The notes beneath the pieces were generated by a model, which made no database searches, was not told the DNA's origin, and saw only the letters and a list, made by a program, of their open reading frames with translations. Made by a program: the position numbers and the translations under genes. 64,000 bases of DNA from Arsukibacterium sp. UBA5043 (GTDB taxonomy: Bacteria > Pseudomonadota > Gammaproteobacteria > Enterobacterales > Alteromonadaceae). The stretch covers positions 1 through 64,000 of the forward strand of contig DIBV01000007.1 in the NCBI GenBank assembly GCA_002415085.1. The letters are read 5' to 3'. Shown here piece after piece: positions 46,608 to 57,188 of this stretch. Each line of letters begins with the position of its first letter. Position 1 is the stretch's first letter.

Positions 46608-47884
46608 AGACATTAACCATTGAGCCTATTGCAAAAATGGCCGGTGAAGTGCATCTACCGGGCTCGAAAAGTATATCGAACCGGGTTTTGCTGCTGTCAG
46701 CTCTGGCACAGGGCACGACCCACATTACTAACTTGCTGGACAGTGATGATGTACGGCATATGCTCAGTGCACTAACAGCACTTGGCGTTAATTACACCTT
46801 GTCTGATTGTCGGACCCAGTGCAAGGTACACGGGATTGGCGGTCTGTTTAGTCAATCGCAAGCACTAAGCCTGTTTCTTGGCAATGCGGGCACCGCAATG
46901 CGCCCATTGACTGCCGCACTTGCGGCATCCAATGTTGATGTGACCCTGACCGGTGAGCCAAGAATGTACGAGCGGCCAATAGGTCATCTGGTAGCGGCCC
47001 TTGAGCAATGGCAGGCTGACATTCGGTATCTGAACCAGCCAGGTTATCCACCGTTACAAATAAAAGGTAAAGCATTGCAAGGCGGTGCCATGCAAATTGA
47101 TGGCAGTATTTCCAGCCAGTTTTTAACAGCAGTGCTGATGGTGGCACCTTTACTTAATGGCAACAGTAATATTGAAATACTAGGTGAACTGGTGTCGAAG
47201 CCGTACATCGATATTACTCTGGCGTTGATGCAACGTTTTGGGGTGCATGTTGAAAATGATAACTATCAACGTTTTAGCATCAAGGGGAACCAGCAATATT
47301 GCTCACCCGGCAACTGGCTGGTTGAAGGCGACGCATCTTCCGCCTCCTATTTTCTGGCAGCGGCTGCCATTCGGGGTGGCAGCATTAAAGTGACCGGGAT
47401 TGGCAAAAATGCGGTACAGGGTGATATTCATTTTGCGGATGCGTTAGCGGCCATGGGCGCAGACGTTGAGTGGGCAGACGATTACATTAAAGTAACGCGT
47501 AACAAGTTAATGGGAATAGATCGTGATTTTAACGCCATTCCTGATGCGGCCATGACCATAGCCACCACGGCATTGTTTGCCACAGGGCCGACAGTTATCC
47601 GCAACGTTTATAACTGGCGGGTCAAAGAGACTGACCGTCTAACAGCAATGGCGACAGAGCTGCGTAAAGTGGGTGCGGAGGTAGAAGAGGGACATGACTA
47701 TCTGAAGGTTACGCCGCCGCAGCATTTAACACACAGCAGTATTGCTACCTATAATGATCATCGAATGGCCATGTGCTTTTCTCTGGTGGCGTTAAGTGAT
47801 ACGGCCGTGACCATTGAAGATCCAGATTGTACAGCAAAAACCTTCCCGGGCTATTTTGCTCTGTTTAAGAGTCTGCAATGTTAG
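46604..47884 (+). CDS. aroA: 3-phosphoshikimate 1-carboxyvinyltransferase (EPSP synthase)
   Basis: The 426 residues match class I EPSP synthases (E. coli 427). Motifs [32 protein letters not shown] and [13 protein letters not shown] are intact. The glycine of GNAGTA and the following residues are of the glyphosate-sensitive type. It joins PEP to shikimate 3-phosphate. Translation is coupled to serC by the ATGA overlap. It uses PEP, as does the DAHP synthase encoded 30 kb upstream. Confidence 0.97.
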   Translation: MKTLTIEPIAKMAGEVHLPGSKSISNRVLLLSALAQGTTHITNLLDSDDVRHMLSALTALGVNYTLSDCRTQCKVHGIGGLFSQSQALSLFLGNAGTAMRPLTAALAASNVDVTLTGEPRMYERPIGHLVAALEQWQADIRYLNQPGYPPLQIKGKALQGGAMQIDGSISSQFLTAVLMVAPLLNGNSNIEILGELVSKPYIDITLALMQRFGVHVENDNYQRFSIKGNQQYCSPGNWLVEGDASSASYFLAAAAIRGGSIKVTGIGKNAVQGDIHFADALAAMGADVEWADDYIKVTRNKLMGIDRDFNAIPDAAMTIATTALFATGPTVIRNVYNWRVKETDRLTAMATELRKVGAEVEEGHDYLKVTPPQHLTHSSIATYNDHRMAMCFSLVALSDTAVTIEDPDCTAKTFPGYFALFKSLQC

Positions 47885-47977
47885 CAGCGACTTCGCCAAA
47901 ACAGGTGCAGTGTTTCATACTGCGCTTTGCCGGACATCTTTATCGCAACTAAACACAGCTTTTGTCGCAAAAACCTG

Positions 47978-47983
47978 TATAAT
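47978..47983 (+). promoter_or_regulatory. Candidate -10 element for cmk-rpsA
   Basis: A perfect TATAAT preceded by TG lies 52 bases before the cmk start. No good -35 hexamer sits at the right distance, so this is a weak call. Confidence 0.4.
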
Positions 47984-48034
47984 ATGGCGGTTTTAAAATT
48001 TGAAATAGCAGATTAATGCGCTTTAGGAGGTAGG

Positions 48035-48727
48035 ATGCCACAACATGCACCAGTAATTACCATCGACGGCCCGGGAGGCTCAGGTAAAGGCACATTAAGC
48101 CGTTTACTGGCTCAGAAGTTAGGTTGGCAATTACTCGACAGTGGCGCCATCTATCGGGTTCTGGCACTGGCGGCAATGCATCATCAAATTGCTGCGGATG
48201 ACGAAGAAGCATTACAACCACTGGCTGCGCATCTGGATGTGCAGTTTGGTGCTGATGAACAGGGCAGTACCAGGGTAACGCTGGAAGGCGAAAATGTCTC
48301 ACATACTATTCGTACCCAGGAAATTGCTGATGAAGCATCAAAAATTGCTTCGTTGCCGCGGGTGCGTGAAGCATTATTGCGCCGGCAACGCGCTTTTGCT
48401 GACGCACCAGGTTTGGTGGCGGATGGCCGTGATATGGGGACGGTAGTATTCCCGCAGGCAGAAGTTAAAATATTTTTAACCGCTGACCCTGCAGAACGCG
48501 CCAACCGTAGATATTTAGAGTTGAAACAAAAGGGTCTGGATGTTAACATCGACGCCCTTTTGAACGAGATCCAGGCGCGCGATGAGCGCGATATGAATCG
48601 GGCCACGGCTCCGTTAAAACCTGCTGCCGATGCATATATGCTGGATTCGACCAATAAAACTATTGAACAAGTGCTGGACGAAGTAATTAACTACATCAAC
48701 AGTAATACGCTGTTGAACGTAAGCTAA
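48035..48727 (+). CDS. cmk: Cytidylate kinase
   Basis: A 230-residue NMP kinase (E. coli 227). The P-loop is [14 protein letters not shown] (about 9-22). The CMP-binding insert and the [11 protein letters not shown] motif are present, and the lid region contains [15 protein letters not shown]. It phosphorylates CMP and dCMP. AGGAGGTAGG precedes the ATG. It stands between aroA and rpsA, as in most gammaproteobacteria. Confidence 0.97.
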   Translation: MPQHAPVITIDGPGGSGKGTLSRLLAQKLGWQLLDSGAIYRVLALAAMHHQIAADDEEALQPLAAHLDVQFGADEQGSTRVTLEGENVSHTIRTQEIADEASKIASLPRVREALLRRQRAFADAPGLVADGRDMGTVVFPQAEVKIFLTADPAERANRRYLELKQKGLDVNIDALLNEIQARDERDMNRATAPLKPAADAYMLDSTNKTIEQVLDEVINYINSNTLLNVS

Positions 48728-48835
48728 AACACTGAAACCGCATTTTGGACAGCCAGTAACAAGGAATGTTGCCGGTAAACTTAGCAACCCCATAACGCAT
48801 GATGCGAAGTGGAGCACTTAACTGAAAAAGTGACT

Positions 48836-50515
48836 ATGACTGAAAATTTTGCACAATTATTTGAGGAAAGCCTCAAGACCATCGAAACCCGCCCAGGTGC
48901 CATTGTTAAAGGTACCGTTGTTGCTGTTCTGAAAGACGTTGTTATGGTTGACGCCGGTCTTAAATCAGAAGCTGCGATCCCTGTTGAGCAGTTTAAATCA
49001 CTGAGCGGTGAAATCGAAGTTAGCGTTGGTGACATCATTGATGTAGCGTTAGATGCTATTGAAGATGGTTTCGGTGAGACCTTGTTATCTCGTGAAAAAG
49101 CTAAGCGCCATGAGGCCTGGGTTCGCCTGGAAAAAGCTTGCGAAGATAAAGAAACTGTTATCGGTGTTATCACTGGTAAAGTTAAAGGTGGTTTTACGGT
49201 TGAAGTCGACGGTATTCGTGCCTTCCTGCCAGGTTCATTAGTAGATGTCCGTCCGGTACGTGACACCTTGCACCTGGAAAACAAAGAACTTGAATTCAAA
49301 GTTATCAAGCTGGATCAAAAGCGCAACAACGTGGTGGTTTCACGTCGTGCCGTGATCGAGTCAGAAAGCAGCCAGGAACGTGATCAGCTATTAGAAACTT
49401 TAGAAGAAGGCATGGAAGTTAAAGGTATCGTTAAGAACCTGACTGACTACGGTGCATTCGTCGATTTAGGTGGCGTAGACGGCTTACTGCATATCACTGA
49501 TATGGCATGGAAGCGCGTTAAGCACCCAAGCGAAATTGTTAACGTTGGTGACGAAATTCCAGTTAAAGTACTGAAATTTGATCGCGAGAAACAACGTGTA
49601 TCATTAGGCTTGAAGCAAATGGGTGAAGACCCGTGGGCTGCTATTGCCTCACGTTACCCAGAAGGTGCCCGCATCACTGGTCGCGTAACCAACTTAACTG
49701 ACTACGGCTGCTTCGTGGAAATCGAAGAAGGCGTTGAAGGTTTAGTTCACGTTTCAGAAATGGACTGGACTAACAAAAACATTCACCCATCTAAAGTGGT
49801 TAACTTAGGAGACACTGTTGAAGTAATGGTACTGGAAATAGACGAAGAACGTCGTCGTATTTCTTTAGGCCTGAAACAGTGTAAAGCTAACCCATGGGAA
49901 GAGTTTGCCAAGGGCTTTAACAAAAATGATCGCGTTAGCGGTAAGATCAAGTCAATCACTGACTTTGGTATCTTTATCGGCTTAGACGGCGGCATCGATG
50001 GCCTGGTTCACTTATCTGATATCAGCTGGAACGCTACTGGTGAAGAAGCGGTACGTGAGTTCAAGAAAGGTGACGAAGTACACGCAGTTGTGTTACAAGT
50101 TGACCCAGAGCGTGAGCGCATTTCTTTAGGTATCAAACAACTGGATGAAGATCCGTTCAATGGTTACCTTGCTGACAACAAAAAAGGTGCTATCGTTAAA
50201 GGTGAAGTAACTGCCGTTGACGCTAAAGGCGCTGCTGTTATGTTAGAAGGTGGTGTAGAAGGTTACATCCGGGTTTCTGATATCGCGCGCGAGCGGATTG
50301 AAGATGCCTCAACAGTACTTAAAGTAGGCGAAGAAGTTGAAGCTCGTTTAATGGGTGTTGATCGCAAGAATCGCGTAATCAGCCTGTCAATCAAAGCGAA
50401 ATTCGAAGCTGAAGAAAAAGAAGCTATGGATACCGTTAATACCAAGCAGCAAGAAGCTGACTTCGGTGGTAATGCTATGGCCGAAGCATTTAAAGCTGCT
50501 CAGAAGCAGGATTAA
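48836..50515 (+). CDS. rpsA: 30S ribosomal protein S1
   Basis: I start at ATG 48836 (559 residues; E. coli 557), giving the conserved [13 protein letters not shown]; the frame opens at 48809. Six S1/OB domains lie at about 20-87, 105-170, 191-259, 276-346, 363-433 and 450-518; repeated motifs are [25 protein letters not shown] and [14 protein letters not shown]1 brings mRNA to the ribosome. No proper Shine-Dalgarno sequence is near the ATG, as is known for enteric rpsA, where a folded leader allows autoregulation. Codon use looks highly biased, as expected for a ribosomal gene. Confidence 0.98.
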   Translation: MTENFAQLFEESLKTIETRPGAIVKGTVVAVLKDVVMVDAGLKSEAAIPVEQFKSLSGEIEVSVGDIIDVALDAIEDGFGETLLSREKAKRHEAWVRLEKACEDKETVIGVITGKVKGGFTVEVDGIRAFLPGSLVDVRPVRDTLHLENKELEFKVIKLDQKRNNVVVSRRAVIESESSQERDQLLETLEEGMEVKGIVKNLTDYGAFVDLGGVDGLLHITDMAWKRVKHPSEIVNVGDEIPVKVLKFDREKQRVSLGLKQMGEDPWAAIASRYPEGARITGRVTNLTDYGCFVEIEEGVEGLVHVSEMDWTNKNIHPSKVVNLGDTVEVMVLEIDEERRRISLGLKQCKANPWEEFAKGFNKNDRVSGKIKSITDFGIFIGLDGGIDGLVHLSDISWNATGEEAVREFKKGDEVHAVVLQVDPERERISLGIKQLDEDPFNGYLADNKKGAIVKGEVTAVDAKGAAVMLEGGVEGYIRVSDIARERIEDASTVLKVGEEVEARLMGVDRKNRVISLSIKAKFEAEEKEAMDTVNTKQQEADFGGNAMAEAFKAAQKQD

Positions 50516-50524
50516 TTGCTAGCG

Positions 50525-50550
50525 AAGCAGGGGGCATCTGCCCCTTGCTT
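50525..50550 (+). terminator. Terminator-like hairpin after rpsA
   Basis: AAGCAGGGGGCA pairs with TGCCCCTTGCTT (12 base pairs including one G-T), with two bases between. The following TACCATTT is only moderately T-rich, so some read-through into ihfB is likely. Confidence 0.7.
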
Positions 50551-50577
50551 TACCATTTGGGTTTTGCAGGAGGGTCT

Positions 50578-50862
50578 ATGACCAAGTCTGAATTGATTGA
50601 AAAATTAGCAACCGATTTCCCGCATATTCAAGTCAAGGATGTCGAAGCATCTGTTAAAGAAATTCTGGAACAGATGGCCCAGTCACTGTCAGCGAATGAC
50701 CGTATCGAAATTCGCGGTTTTGGCAGCTTTTCCCTGCATTATCGTGCTCCCCGCACTGGTCGCAATCCTAAAACCGGTGATAAAGTAGAGTTAGACGGTA
50801 AATACGTCCCGCACTTTAAGCCAGGAAAAGAGTTACGCGACCGGGTAAAAGATAATACCTGA
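50578..50862 (+). CDS. ihfB: Integration host factor subunit beta
   Basis: I start at ATG 50578 (94 residues, same as E. coli) with AGGAGGG upstream. It begins [11 protein letters not shown] and carries the DNA-intercalating arm [25 protein letters not shown] bends DNA for recombination, replication and promoter architecture. It sits between rpsA and lapA as in E. coli. Confidence 0.97.
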   Translation: MTKSELIEKLATDFPHIQVKDVEASVKEILEQMAQSLSANDRIEIRGFGSFSLHYRAPRTGRNPKTGDKVELDGKYVPHFKPGKELRDRVKDNT

Positions 50863-50899
50863 TCCTTAATCGGGGCTATTGCAGTACACGGAGTGTCTT

Positions 50900-51142
50900 T
50901 TGAGCAGATTACTGTATCTGATACTTATTATTGCTTTTCTGGTGATAGGTTTCGTCTTTGGTGCTATTAACCAGCAAGTTACCGATGTACATTTTCTTAT
51001 TATCAAACTACAACTACGAGTTGTAGATATTGCTATTATTTTTTTAGTTACCGGCGTGATTTTAGGCTTGATAATTGCGGCTTGGTTAAGTATGGCCCGA
51101 CGCACCAAAAACTGGCTTAAATCTACTCCTGAGAAAACCTGA
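50900..51142 (+). CDS. lapA: Lipopolysaccharide assembly protein LapA
   Basis: I start at TTG 50900 (80 residues), preceded by GGAG at 50890-50893; a TTG at 50879 would place this site inside the gene. The protein has two membrane helices (about 3-22 and 43-65) and the family motif GAINQQVTDVHFL between them. LapA works with LapB and FtsH to control LpxC and thus LPS supply. lapB follows after four bases. Confidence 0.92.
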   Translation: MSRLLYLILIIAFLVIGFVFGAINQQVTDVHFLIIKLQLRVVDIAIIFLVTGVILGLIIAAWLSMARRTKNWLKSTPEKT

Positions 51143-51146
51143 CTTT

Positions 51147-52277
51147 ATGTTGGAATTGCTATTTTTGTTACTTCCTGTTGCGGCAGCTTATGGCTGGTTT
51201 ATGGGTAGAAATAGCGTTAAACATACTGAGCTAAAAGACCGCGCCAGCGTTACCCGAAATCTCTCCTCCGGCCTTAACTTTTTACTGACTGATCAGGAAG
51301 ATAAGGCTATTGAGCAGTTATTAGAATTGCTTGATATTGAAGCGGCTACCATTGAAACCTATCTCGCGCTGGCAAACCTGTTTCGGCGCAAGGGAGATTG
51401 GGACAAGGCCATTCGAATTCATGAAAAGTTACATCAGTTAAAATTAGCAAAACCTCAAGCGCAGCAAATTCAGTACGAGTTGGCAAAAGATTATTTTTCT
51501 GCCGGACTATACGATCGTGCGGAAAGTCTGGCAACGCCATTAGTAAACAGTAGCCGTTGGCGAGAGCCCGCTTTAAAGCAATTATTTAGTATTTTTACCG
51601 CCAGCCATGATTGGCACAAGACGCGGATATTTGAAACCGAAGTTAATAATAGCGAATCTCGTTCTTTAAAAATCGCTATGGCTAATATGGTCATTGAAGC
51701 GATGCTCAACAAACCTGATGTGCCACGCTTACAGCAGCTTATACAAACTAACCCGCTTGCAATCCGACCTCGTTTTGCTCTGGCAAAGTTTTATTTAGAT
51801 GCAGAGCAGGGCGATCTGGCAAAAGAACCCTTGTTAAGTATCATTAAACAAAAACCCCAATGGAGTGCTGAAATACTCCCGCTGCTACAGCAGTGCGAAT
51901 TTTCGGGTGATCAGTGGTATCAGTTGCTTAGCCAGTTAGCCAATAAACAACACAATGTTACGGCGAGTGGCTTACTGGCTGATTGGCTGGCAGAACACGG
52001 TTCAGCCAAGGCTGCTGAACAGTTTTTACTGGACAAATTACAGCAGCAACCCAGTATCCGGTTATTTCAAAAACTGTTGCAGGTCCGTCAGCATCAATCA
52101 ACTGCAGCAGCAGAAGCGTTGCTGTCAGTAGAAGAATTGGTTCAGGCATACCTGGCAAACAAAGTTTTATACAGTTGCCGCAATTGCGGTTTTAAGACCC
52201 GTCAGCAATACTGGCTATGTCCATCTTGTCAGCAATGGGAGACAGTAGAGCCGATTACCGGTATTGACGGCCGTTAA
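51147..52277 (+). CDS. lapB: Lipopolysaccharide assembly protein LapB (YciM)
   Basis: A 376-residue protein (E. coli 389) with an N-terminal membrane anchor (about 2-18), a series of TPR units and a C-terminal rubredoxin-type metal site with CRNCGF and CPSC. LapB guides FtsH to degrade LpxC, balancing LPS with phospholipid. The gene follows lapA directly and ends 25 bases before pyrF. Confidence 0.96.
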   Translation: MLELLFLLLPVAAAYGWFMGRNSVKHTELKDRASVTRNLSSGLNFLLTDQEDKAIEQLLELLDIEAATIETYLALANLFRRKGDWDKAIRIHEKLHQLKLAKPQAQQIQYELAKDYFSAGLYDRAESLATPLVNSSRWREPALKQLFSIFTASHDWHKTRIFETEVNNSESRSLKIAMANMVIEAMLNKPDVPRLQQLIQTNPLAIRPRFALAKFYLDAEQGDLAKEPLLSIIKQKPQWSAEILPLLQQCEFSGDQWYQLLSQLANKQHNVTASGLLADWLAEHGSAKAAEQFLLDKLQQQPSIRLFQKLLQVRQHQSTAAAEALLSVEELVQAYLANKVLYSCRNCGFKTRQQYWLCPSCQQWETVEPITGIDGR

Positions 52278-52302
52278 TATTACCAGTGTAGAAGGAACAC
52301 AG

Positions 52303-53013
52303 ATGTCTTGTAACACGCCTGTCGTGGTAGCACTTGATTATGCCAACCAGACTGAAGCCCTTAATTTAGTGGCGAAACTCGATCCCACCTTGTGCCGCTT
52401 AAAAGTTGGCAAAGAAATGTTTACTCATTTTGGTCCGGCGTTTGTTACAGAATTGCAGCGTCGTCATTTTGACGTTTTTCTCGATCTGAAGTTTCATGAT
52501 ATTCCTAACACCGTGGCAAAAGCGGTCCAAGCAGCAGCTGATCTGGGCGTGTGGATGGTTAATGTTCATGCCAGTGGCGGCAGTAAAATGATGACTGCGG
52601 CGCGTGAGGCAATACAGCGCTACGGCATTAATAAGCCCAGACTTATTGCGGTGACGGTATTAACCAGTATGGAGCAAAGCGATTTAACTGAAATGGGCAT
52701 TATGCTAAGTCCGGCACAACAGGTACAGAAGCTGGCAGCGTTGGCAGCAGCCAGTGGTTTAGATGGTGTCGTGTGCTCGGCGCAGGAAGCGGTTGCATTA
52801 AAACAGCAATTTGGCAAAAATTTTCAGTTAGTAACGCCTGGTATTCGTCCTGCCAGCAGTAATGCGGATGACCAGAAGCGCATAATGACACCGGCTGCAG
52901 CGGTTAAAGCCGGCGTTGATTTCCTGGTAATTGGCCGGCCAATAACTCAGGCCGCGTCGCCGCTGGTGGCATTACAAGCCGTAGTAAACGAAATTATTAA
53001 CGCCAGAACGTAG
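52303..53013 (+). CDS. pyrF: Orotidine 5'-phosphate decarboxylase
   Basis: I start at ATG 52303 (236 residues) with GAAGGA upstream; a longer frame from 52264 overlaps lapB. The N-terminus VVVALDYA and the catalytic [16 protein letters not shown] (Asp and Lys array) are intact, as is the phosphate loop [12 protein letters not shown]. It makes UMP. In E. coli yciH follows; here an antiporter gene takes that place. Confidence 0.97.
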   Translation: MSCNTPVVVALDYANQTEALNLVAKLDPTLCRLKVGKEMFTHFGPAFVTELQRRHFDVFLDLKFHDIPNTVAKAVQAAADLGVWMVNVHASGGSKMMTAAREAIQRYGINKPRLIAVTVLTSMEQSDLTEMGIMLSPAQQVQKLAALAAASGLDGVVCSAQEAVALKQQFGKNFQLVTPGIRPASSNADDQKRIMTPAAAVKAGVDFLVIGRPITQAASPLVALQAVVNEIINART

Positions 53014-53038
53014 TATTTAAAAAGAACAGGAGGTTTTT

Positions 53039-54763
53039 TTGGACACGATAAACCTCACCATTTTAATTGGCGGGTTATTATTTTTCGTCAGTATTATTGC
53101 CACGCTGATATCGGCGCGCCTTGGTGCGCCTATGCTATTAATATTTCTTATTGTGGGTATGTTAGCCGGTGAAGATGGCATTGTCGGCATCCAGTTTGAT
53201 GACCCGCAAACGGCATTTCTGATAGGCTCGATCGCTCTGGTTATTATTTTGTTTGATGGTGGTATGCGCACCCATCCGGAGCGTTTCAGGGTCGCGTTAG
53301 CACCGGCATCAATGCTGGCTACCGTTGGTGTGGTCATTACCTGCGGGGTAGTGGGCTTATCAGCCGCCTATTTACTTAACCTTTCGGTGGTTGAAGGCCT
53401 GTTGTTAGGGGCAATATTAAGCTCTACCGATGCTGCGGCGGTGTTTTCAATATTTCAGTCACAGCGACTGAGAATAAAACAACGGGTAGCATCAACGTTG
53501 GAAATAGAGTCGGGCAGTAATGACCCAATGGCAGTAATGCTAACCCTAACTCTGGTAAGTGTGTTGGCCCAAGGCGCAAAGCTTGATTGGATCGTCTTAT
53601 TGTCTTTTCTACAGCAAGCTGTAGTTGGCGGCGCCATGGGCTACGGAGCAGGGCGGGTATTTGTATTTTTATGCCGCAAGCTGCCATTAAGTTTCGCATT
53701 TTTTCCGTTACTTGCCGTCGCCAGTAGTATTTTTATCTACGCAATTACCAATAGTTTTGGTGGCAGCGGCTTTCTAGCTGTTTACCTGATGGGCTATCTG
53801 GTCGGCAACGCCAGATTGCCACAAATCATTCATATTCTCAGAATGCACGACGGCCTGGCCTGGATAAGCCAGATCAGCATGTTTTTGATGCTGGGGTTGT
53901 TAGTTGTACCAACAAATTTAAAAGAACATTTGGTAGATGCACTAATACTGGCGGGTATTCTGATTTTTATTGCCAGACCTTTGGCTGTATTAATAAGTTT
54001 AATTCCGTTTCGTTTTCCAATTAAAGATCAGGTTTTTATAAGTTGGGTTGGTTTACGCGGTGCAGTACCTATTATTCTTGCACTGTTTCCCTGGCTGGCT
54101 GGCGCGCCCAATGAGCATCTGTATTTCGATGTTGCCTTTGTGGTCGTCATTGTCTCATTAGTGCTGCAAGGCTGGACACTGGTGCCGGTGGCCCGTTGGT
54201 TGAAACTGGAGGTTCCTGGCGAACTTGAACCGGATCAAGCTATGCCGTTAGATGCAATTCCCAGTAAAGATGTGATGGAGGTTTTAGCTTTTGCTGTTGA
54301 AGATCAGTCACCTATTCGTGGAGTATGTTGGCAGGATCTGAAATTCAGTGTTGAGGTACAGTTTTTAGGAATAATTCGTGATGGCGAATGGCAGCTACCT
54401 GTAAAAGAACCTGTATTCAACAGCCGCGATACGGTGATGGTATTGGCCAAGCTGAAAGACGTAAGAAAAATTAGTGAAGTATTAGCAAGTGAAGCAGACA
54501 CTTCAGGACTGACTAACAGCAACTTCTTTGGCGATTTTGTCTTAAATGGCGAAGTAAGTCTGGCAGATTTAGACGCTTTTTACACCATTAATATGGACGA
54601 CCAGAACAAACAGCAAAGTCTGTCTTCTTATATAATAGAGCGATTTCACCGCCGGGTGGTTATTGGCGACCAGGTTAGGTTAGATCAACTCGTGCTTACT
54701 GTGCGGGAACTGGATGAAAATGGAATTATTACTCAGGTAGGTATTAAAGCGTTACAACCCTGA
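53039..54763 (+). CDS. K+/H+ antiporter, CPA1 family (CvrA/NhaP2-like)
   Basis: A 574-residue protein (E. coli CvrA 578) starting at TTG 53039 with AGGAGG six bases upstream. About 12 membrane helices occupy residues 3-395; STDAAAVFS and ESGSNDPMAV carry the ion-binding aspartates. A cytoplasmic part follows with a TrkA-C/RCK-like domain (about 410-490, the DVMEVLAFAVEDQSPI region) and a CorC/HlyC-like end. It exchanges K+ or Na+ for protons and supports growth at high pH or after osmotic change. It is 25 bases after pyrF, so perhaps co-transcribed. Confidence 0.92.
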   Translation: MDTINLTILIGGLLFFVSIIATLISARLGAPMLLIFLIVGMLAGEDGIVGIQFDDPQTAFLIGSIALVIILFDGGMRTHPERFRVALAPASMLATVGVVITCGVVGLSAAYLLNLSVVEGLLLGAILSSTDAAAVFSIFQSQRLRIKQRVASTLEIESGSNDPMAVMLTLTLVSVLAQGAKLDWIVLLSFLQQAVVGGAMGYGAGRVFVFLCRKLPLSFAFFPLLAVASSIFIYAITNSFGGSGFLAVYLMGYLVGNARLPQIIHILRMHDGLAWISQISMFLMLGLLVVPTNLKEHLVDALILAGILIFIARPLAVLISLIPFRFPIKDQVFISWVGLRGAVPIILALFPWLAGAPNEHLYFDVAFVVVIVSLVLQGWTLVPVARWLKLEVPGELEPDQAMPLDAIPSKDVMEVLAFAVEDQSPIRGVCWQDLKFSVEVQFLGIIRDGEWQLPVKEPVFNSRDTVMVLAKLKDVRKISEVLASEADTSGLTNSNFFGDFVLNGEVSLADLDAFYTINMDDQNKQQSLSSYIIERFHRRVVIGDQVRLDQLVLTVRELDENGIITQVGIKALQP

Positions 54764-54780
54764 TTTGTCACGCCTTTCAA

Positions 54781-55407
54781 CTAGAGTAATGGCGCGGTTG
54801 ATAAACTGATTGAGTACAACACGATACTAAAGGCACCAGTGGTTTTGTCAGCCAGCATTATACTAATGTGGCTTACGTCAGAGAAATTAAGTGCTGGCAT
54901 GTTATTAACCGGGCGGCCACGATAGCGGCCACTAAAATCGCCAGCTTGAAAATAATAGCTTTCCTGTTCTATGGTGCTATTAAAATCAGCTACATAAGCT
55001 ACTCCCTGCGCAATAAGTGGGGTTTTTAATCGTAACTGATATTGTCTGCCATCTGCGGCCAGATTTAATGTCATGCTGCGATAAGGTTCGACAGGTAATT
55101 TCTGTGCAAGCCTAAATTGTGCGGATGCAAAACCACCATTGTTTGCCAGTGACAACCTGCCAAAAAACCGCAGGCCAGCGGGTTCAGATACCGCTTTAAC
55201 AAAGCCCGATGAGCGTCCGCCCATAACGGTATCGTGGACAAGCTCGACTGTATTAAAATGTTCAGGATTATAAAACTCCAGAGTAATAATGCCTTGAATT
55301 TTTTCACCACCAGGCTTAGTTGCTGCCCGGTTTGGCGGTTCTGACTCAGCATTCATTGAACCGACACCTGATAAGGCAAGAAAGGCATAACATAAATAAG
55401 CTCGCAT
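54781..55407 (-). CDS. CIA30 family protein, exported
   Basis: I start at ATG 55407 (208 residues), which gives a signal peptide (AYLCYAFLALSGVGSMNA); the frame extends to 55509 without a site. The motif VHDTVMGGRSSGF and FGRLSLANNGGFAS are CIA30 (NDUFAF1-like) hallmarks; the domain is a galactose-binding-like beta sandwich. The mitochondrial relative helps assemble complex I. Bacterial exported forms have no set role. It is convergent with the antiporter gene. Confidence 0.87.
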   Translation of the reverse strand: MRAYLCYAFLALSGVGSMNAESEPPNRAATKPGGEKIQGIITLEFYNPEHFNTVELVHDTVMGGRSSGFVKAVSEPAGLRFFGRLSLANNGGFASAQFRLAQKLPVEPYRSMTLNLAADGRQYQLRLKTPLIAQGVAYVADFNSTIEQESYYFQAGDFSGRYRGRPVNNMPALNFSDVSHISIMLADKTTGAFSIVLYSISLSTAPLL

Positions 55408-55716
55408 AATTAATTCCGGTGTCTTAAACCGGTAATCGGTTGTTACGGTATAACTGAAGTTACGCATAGAATGTGGCTTTAGATTGTAAACTGACAAAAC
55501 CAGAGCCATTGTTTGGGTTAAAAAACAGAAATAAGCAGTTTAATCGCACTTTCAAACCCTGGAACAAAATAGCCGCTAATGTATATTATGTTAAATTGAA
55601 TGCATGGTAATAGTGATGAAAAAAAATGTTTACCACCTTGTCTCATGTATTCACATACTTATAGTAAAGCTGTTACTATCCTGTGCGAATTTTCCGTTAA
55701 TCCATACAGAGGTTTT
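55408..55716. promoter_or_regulatory. Divergent promoter region, CIA30 gene and beta-barrel gene
   Basis: This 309-base AT-rich stretch shows no gene that I can support. It must hold promoters for both directions; I find no clear operator. The two flanking frames run into it (55408-55509 and 55600-55716) but lack ribosome sites at their upstream starts. Confidence 0.5.
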
Positions 55717-56331
55717 ATGAAATTATTTAACGCTGGGTTGCTGTTCACTGCGGTTTGCTGCTCTGCATTTTCTGTTCAGGCTGCAGGCTCAGACATTAGC
55801 TGGAATTATGTCGCGGCAGGTTATGCCAAAACGACAATTAAAAATATTGGCAATAACAATGTTGAACTTGATGGCTATCAAGTTAGTGCCAGCTATTTAT
55901 TGTCTGACAATTTATACCTGCACGCTGCCTATAATGATGTATCCGGTGATCTTGATTTAATGGATGATATTCTTGGCATGGAGTTGGAAGCATCTGAATT
56001 AAAAGCTGGCCTGGGCGTACGCCAAACTGTTGCTGATAATATAGATTCGTTTTTTGAAGCAGGTTATGTCCGCTCAGAAAGCGCGGTTGTTGGCTTTGAA
56101 AAAGATACTCTTAGTGGTTTTCAGGCTGCTACTGGTTTTCGTTATCGCATAGTACACAACCTGGAATTATCGGCAGCAGTGCGTTATAACGACGGTTCTG
56201 ACTCCGAAAGTAGCACCGTTGCTGATATAAATGGACGTTACCGTGTCACGCCAATGCTAGATATTTACGTTGGCTACCAGTTTGATAGCGACGTATCCCT
56301 GTTCAGCACCGGACTTGCTATTAACTTCTGA
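55717..56331 (+). CDS. Small outer-membrane beta-barrel protein
   Basis: I start at ATG 55717 (204 residues) with AGAGG upstream. The signal peptide ends VQA-AG (about residue 23). The mature part alternates polar and hydrophobic residues in about eight strands (for example WNYVAAGYAKTTI, YQVSASYLLSDNLYLHAAY) and ends LAINF, a terminal aromatic typical of outer-membrane barrels. It resembles OmpA-like or OmpW-like eight-strand proteins, but I do not recognise a named family. Confidence 0.82.
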   Translation: MKLFNAGLLFTAVCCSAFSVQAAGSDISWNYVAAGYAKTTIKNIGNNNVELDGYQVSASYLLSDNLYLHAAYNDVSGDLDLMDDILGMELEASELKAGLGVRQTVADNIDSFFEAGYVRSESAVVGFEKDTLSGFQAATGFRYRIVHNLELSAAVRYNDGSDSESSTVADINGRYRVTPMLDIYVGYQFDSDVSLFSTGLAINF

Positions 56332-56417
56332 ATCAGTCGCTTCTGCTGATATAACGGGTAATAGTCTCGCCTAATCTGTAGTAACATGACCGCCTTTACC
56401 AGGCTGAATCTTAAGCT

Positions 56418-57149
56418 ATGTCGATACGACTGTTTCTAGTTACGTTAGTCTGCTGGCCGTTGCTGTTATGGCAAGGTAAGCACGCACAACAACGTGCTTT
56501 GCGCTTACCTGAAGGTGCCGGACGGCGCAGTGGTATGCAAGGCAGTGGCGAACCGCTTCGGTTACTTATCTGTGGTGATTCTGCTGCCGCAGGTGTTGGT
56601 ATTACGCAGCAACAACAGGCTTTCTCAGGCCAATTGGTTAAATTGCTGGCAAGGCGGTATCAGGTGAATTGGCAGCTTGCTGCCAAGTCTGGTCTCGATT
56701 GCTCGGGCTTAAACAAGTTATTGCATCAGCTGTATGCGCATAATAATGCGGTGTATCAGTTAGATTTGGTGGTGGTGTCGATTGGCGTTAATGACGTGAT
56801 TGCACGTCATAGTAAGGTCGAATTCCAACAGCAGATCAGAGCCTTACTAAACAGACTGGCCACTGATTTTACAAATCCTTATGTGTTATTCAGCGCTATT
56901 CCACCGATGGAGCGCTTTATAGCGCTGCCCTCGCCCCTTAATTACTGGTTAGGATTGAAAGCCAACATGCTTAATCAAGCTTTGGTGGCAGAGTTAAAAA
57001 ACTGGTCAAAAGCGCAGCTGGTAAACCATAATCTGGCATTAACGGCAGATATGCTTGCTGCTGATGGCTTTCATCCCTCTGAATCAGGTTGTAAAATCTG
57101 GGCGCAGCTCGTTTTTGATGCTATTGAACTTACTGTTAAATCAAAATAA
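56418..57149 (+). CDS. SGNH/GDSL-type hydrolase
   Basis: A 243-residue protein with an N-terminal membrane segment (about 3-18), then block I CGDSAAAG (nucleophile Ser55), block III with GVND, and block V with DGFHPS (Asp216, His219). It is a lipase/esterase or thioesterase like TesA, but the substrate is not clear. The N-terminal segment could be a signal anchor. It lies 86 bases after the beta-barrel gene and 39 bases before the DUF938 gene. Confidence 0.9.
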   Translation: MSIRLFLVTLVCWPLLLWQGKHAQQRALRLPEGAGRRSGMQGSGEPLRLLICGDSAAAGVGITQQQQAFSGQLVKLLARRYQVNWQLAAKSGLDCSGLNKLLHQLYAHNNAVYQLDLVVVSIGVNDVIARHSKVEFQQQIRALLNRLATDFTNPYVLFSAIPPMERFIALPSPLNYWLGLKANMLNQALVAELKNWSKAQLVNHNLALTADMLAADGFHPSESGCKIWAQLVFDAIELTVKSK

Positions 57150-57188
57150 GCTCACTGCCTGATATAGGTATCGTGTTAGAGTTCTGAA

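Noticed and set aside
48184-48654. 156-residue minus-strand frame inside cmk
   Set aside because: Antisense to a well-supported gene; serine/arginine-rich composition typical of shadow frames.
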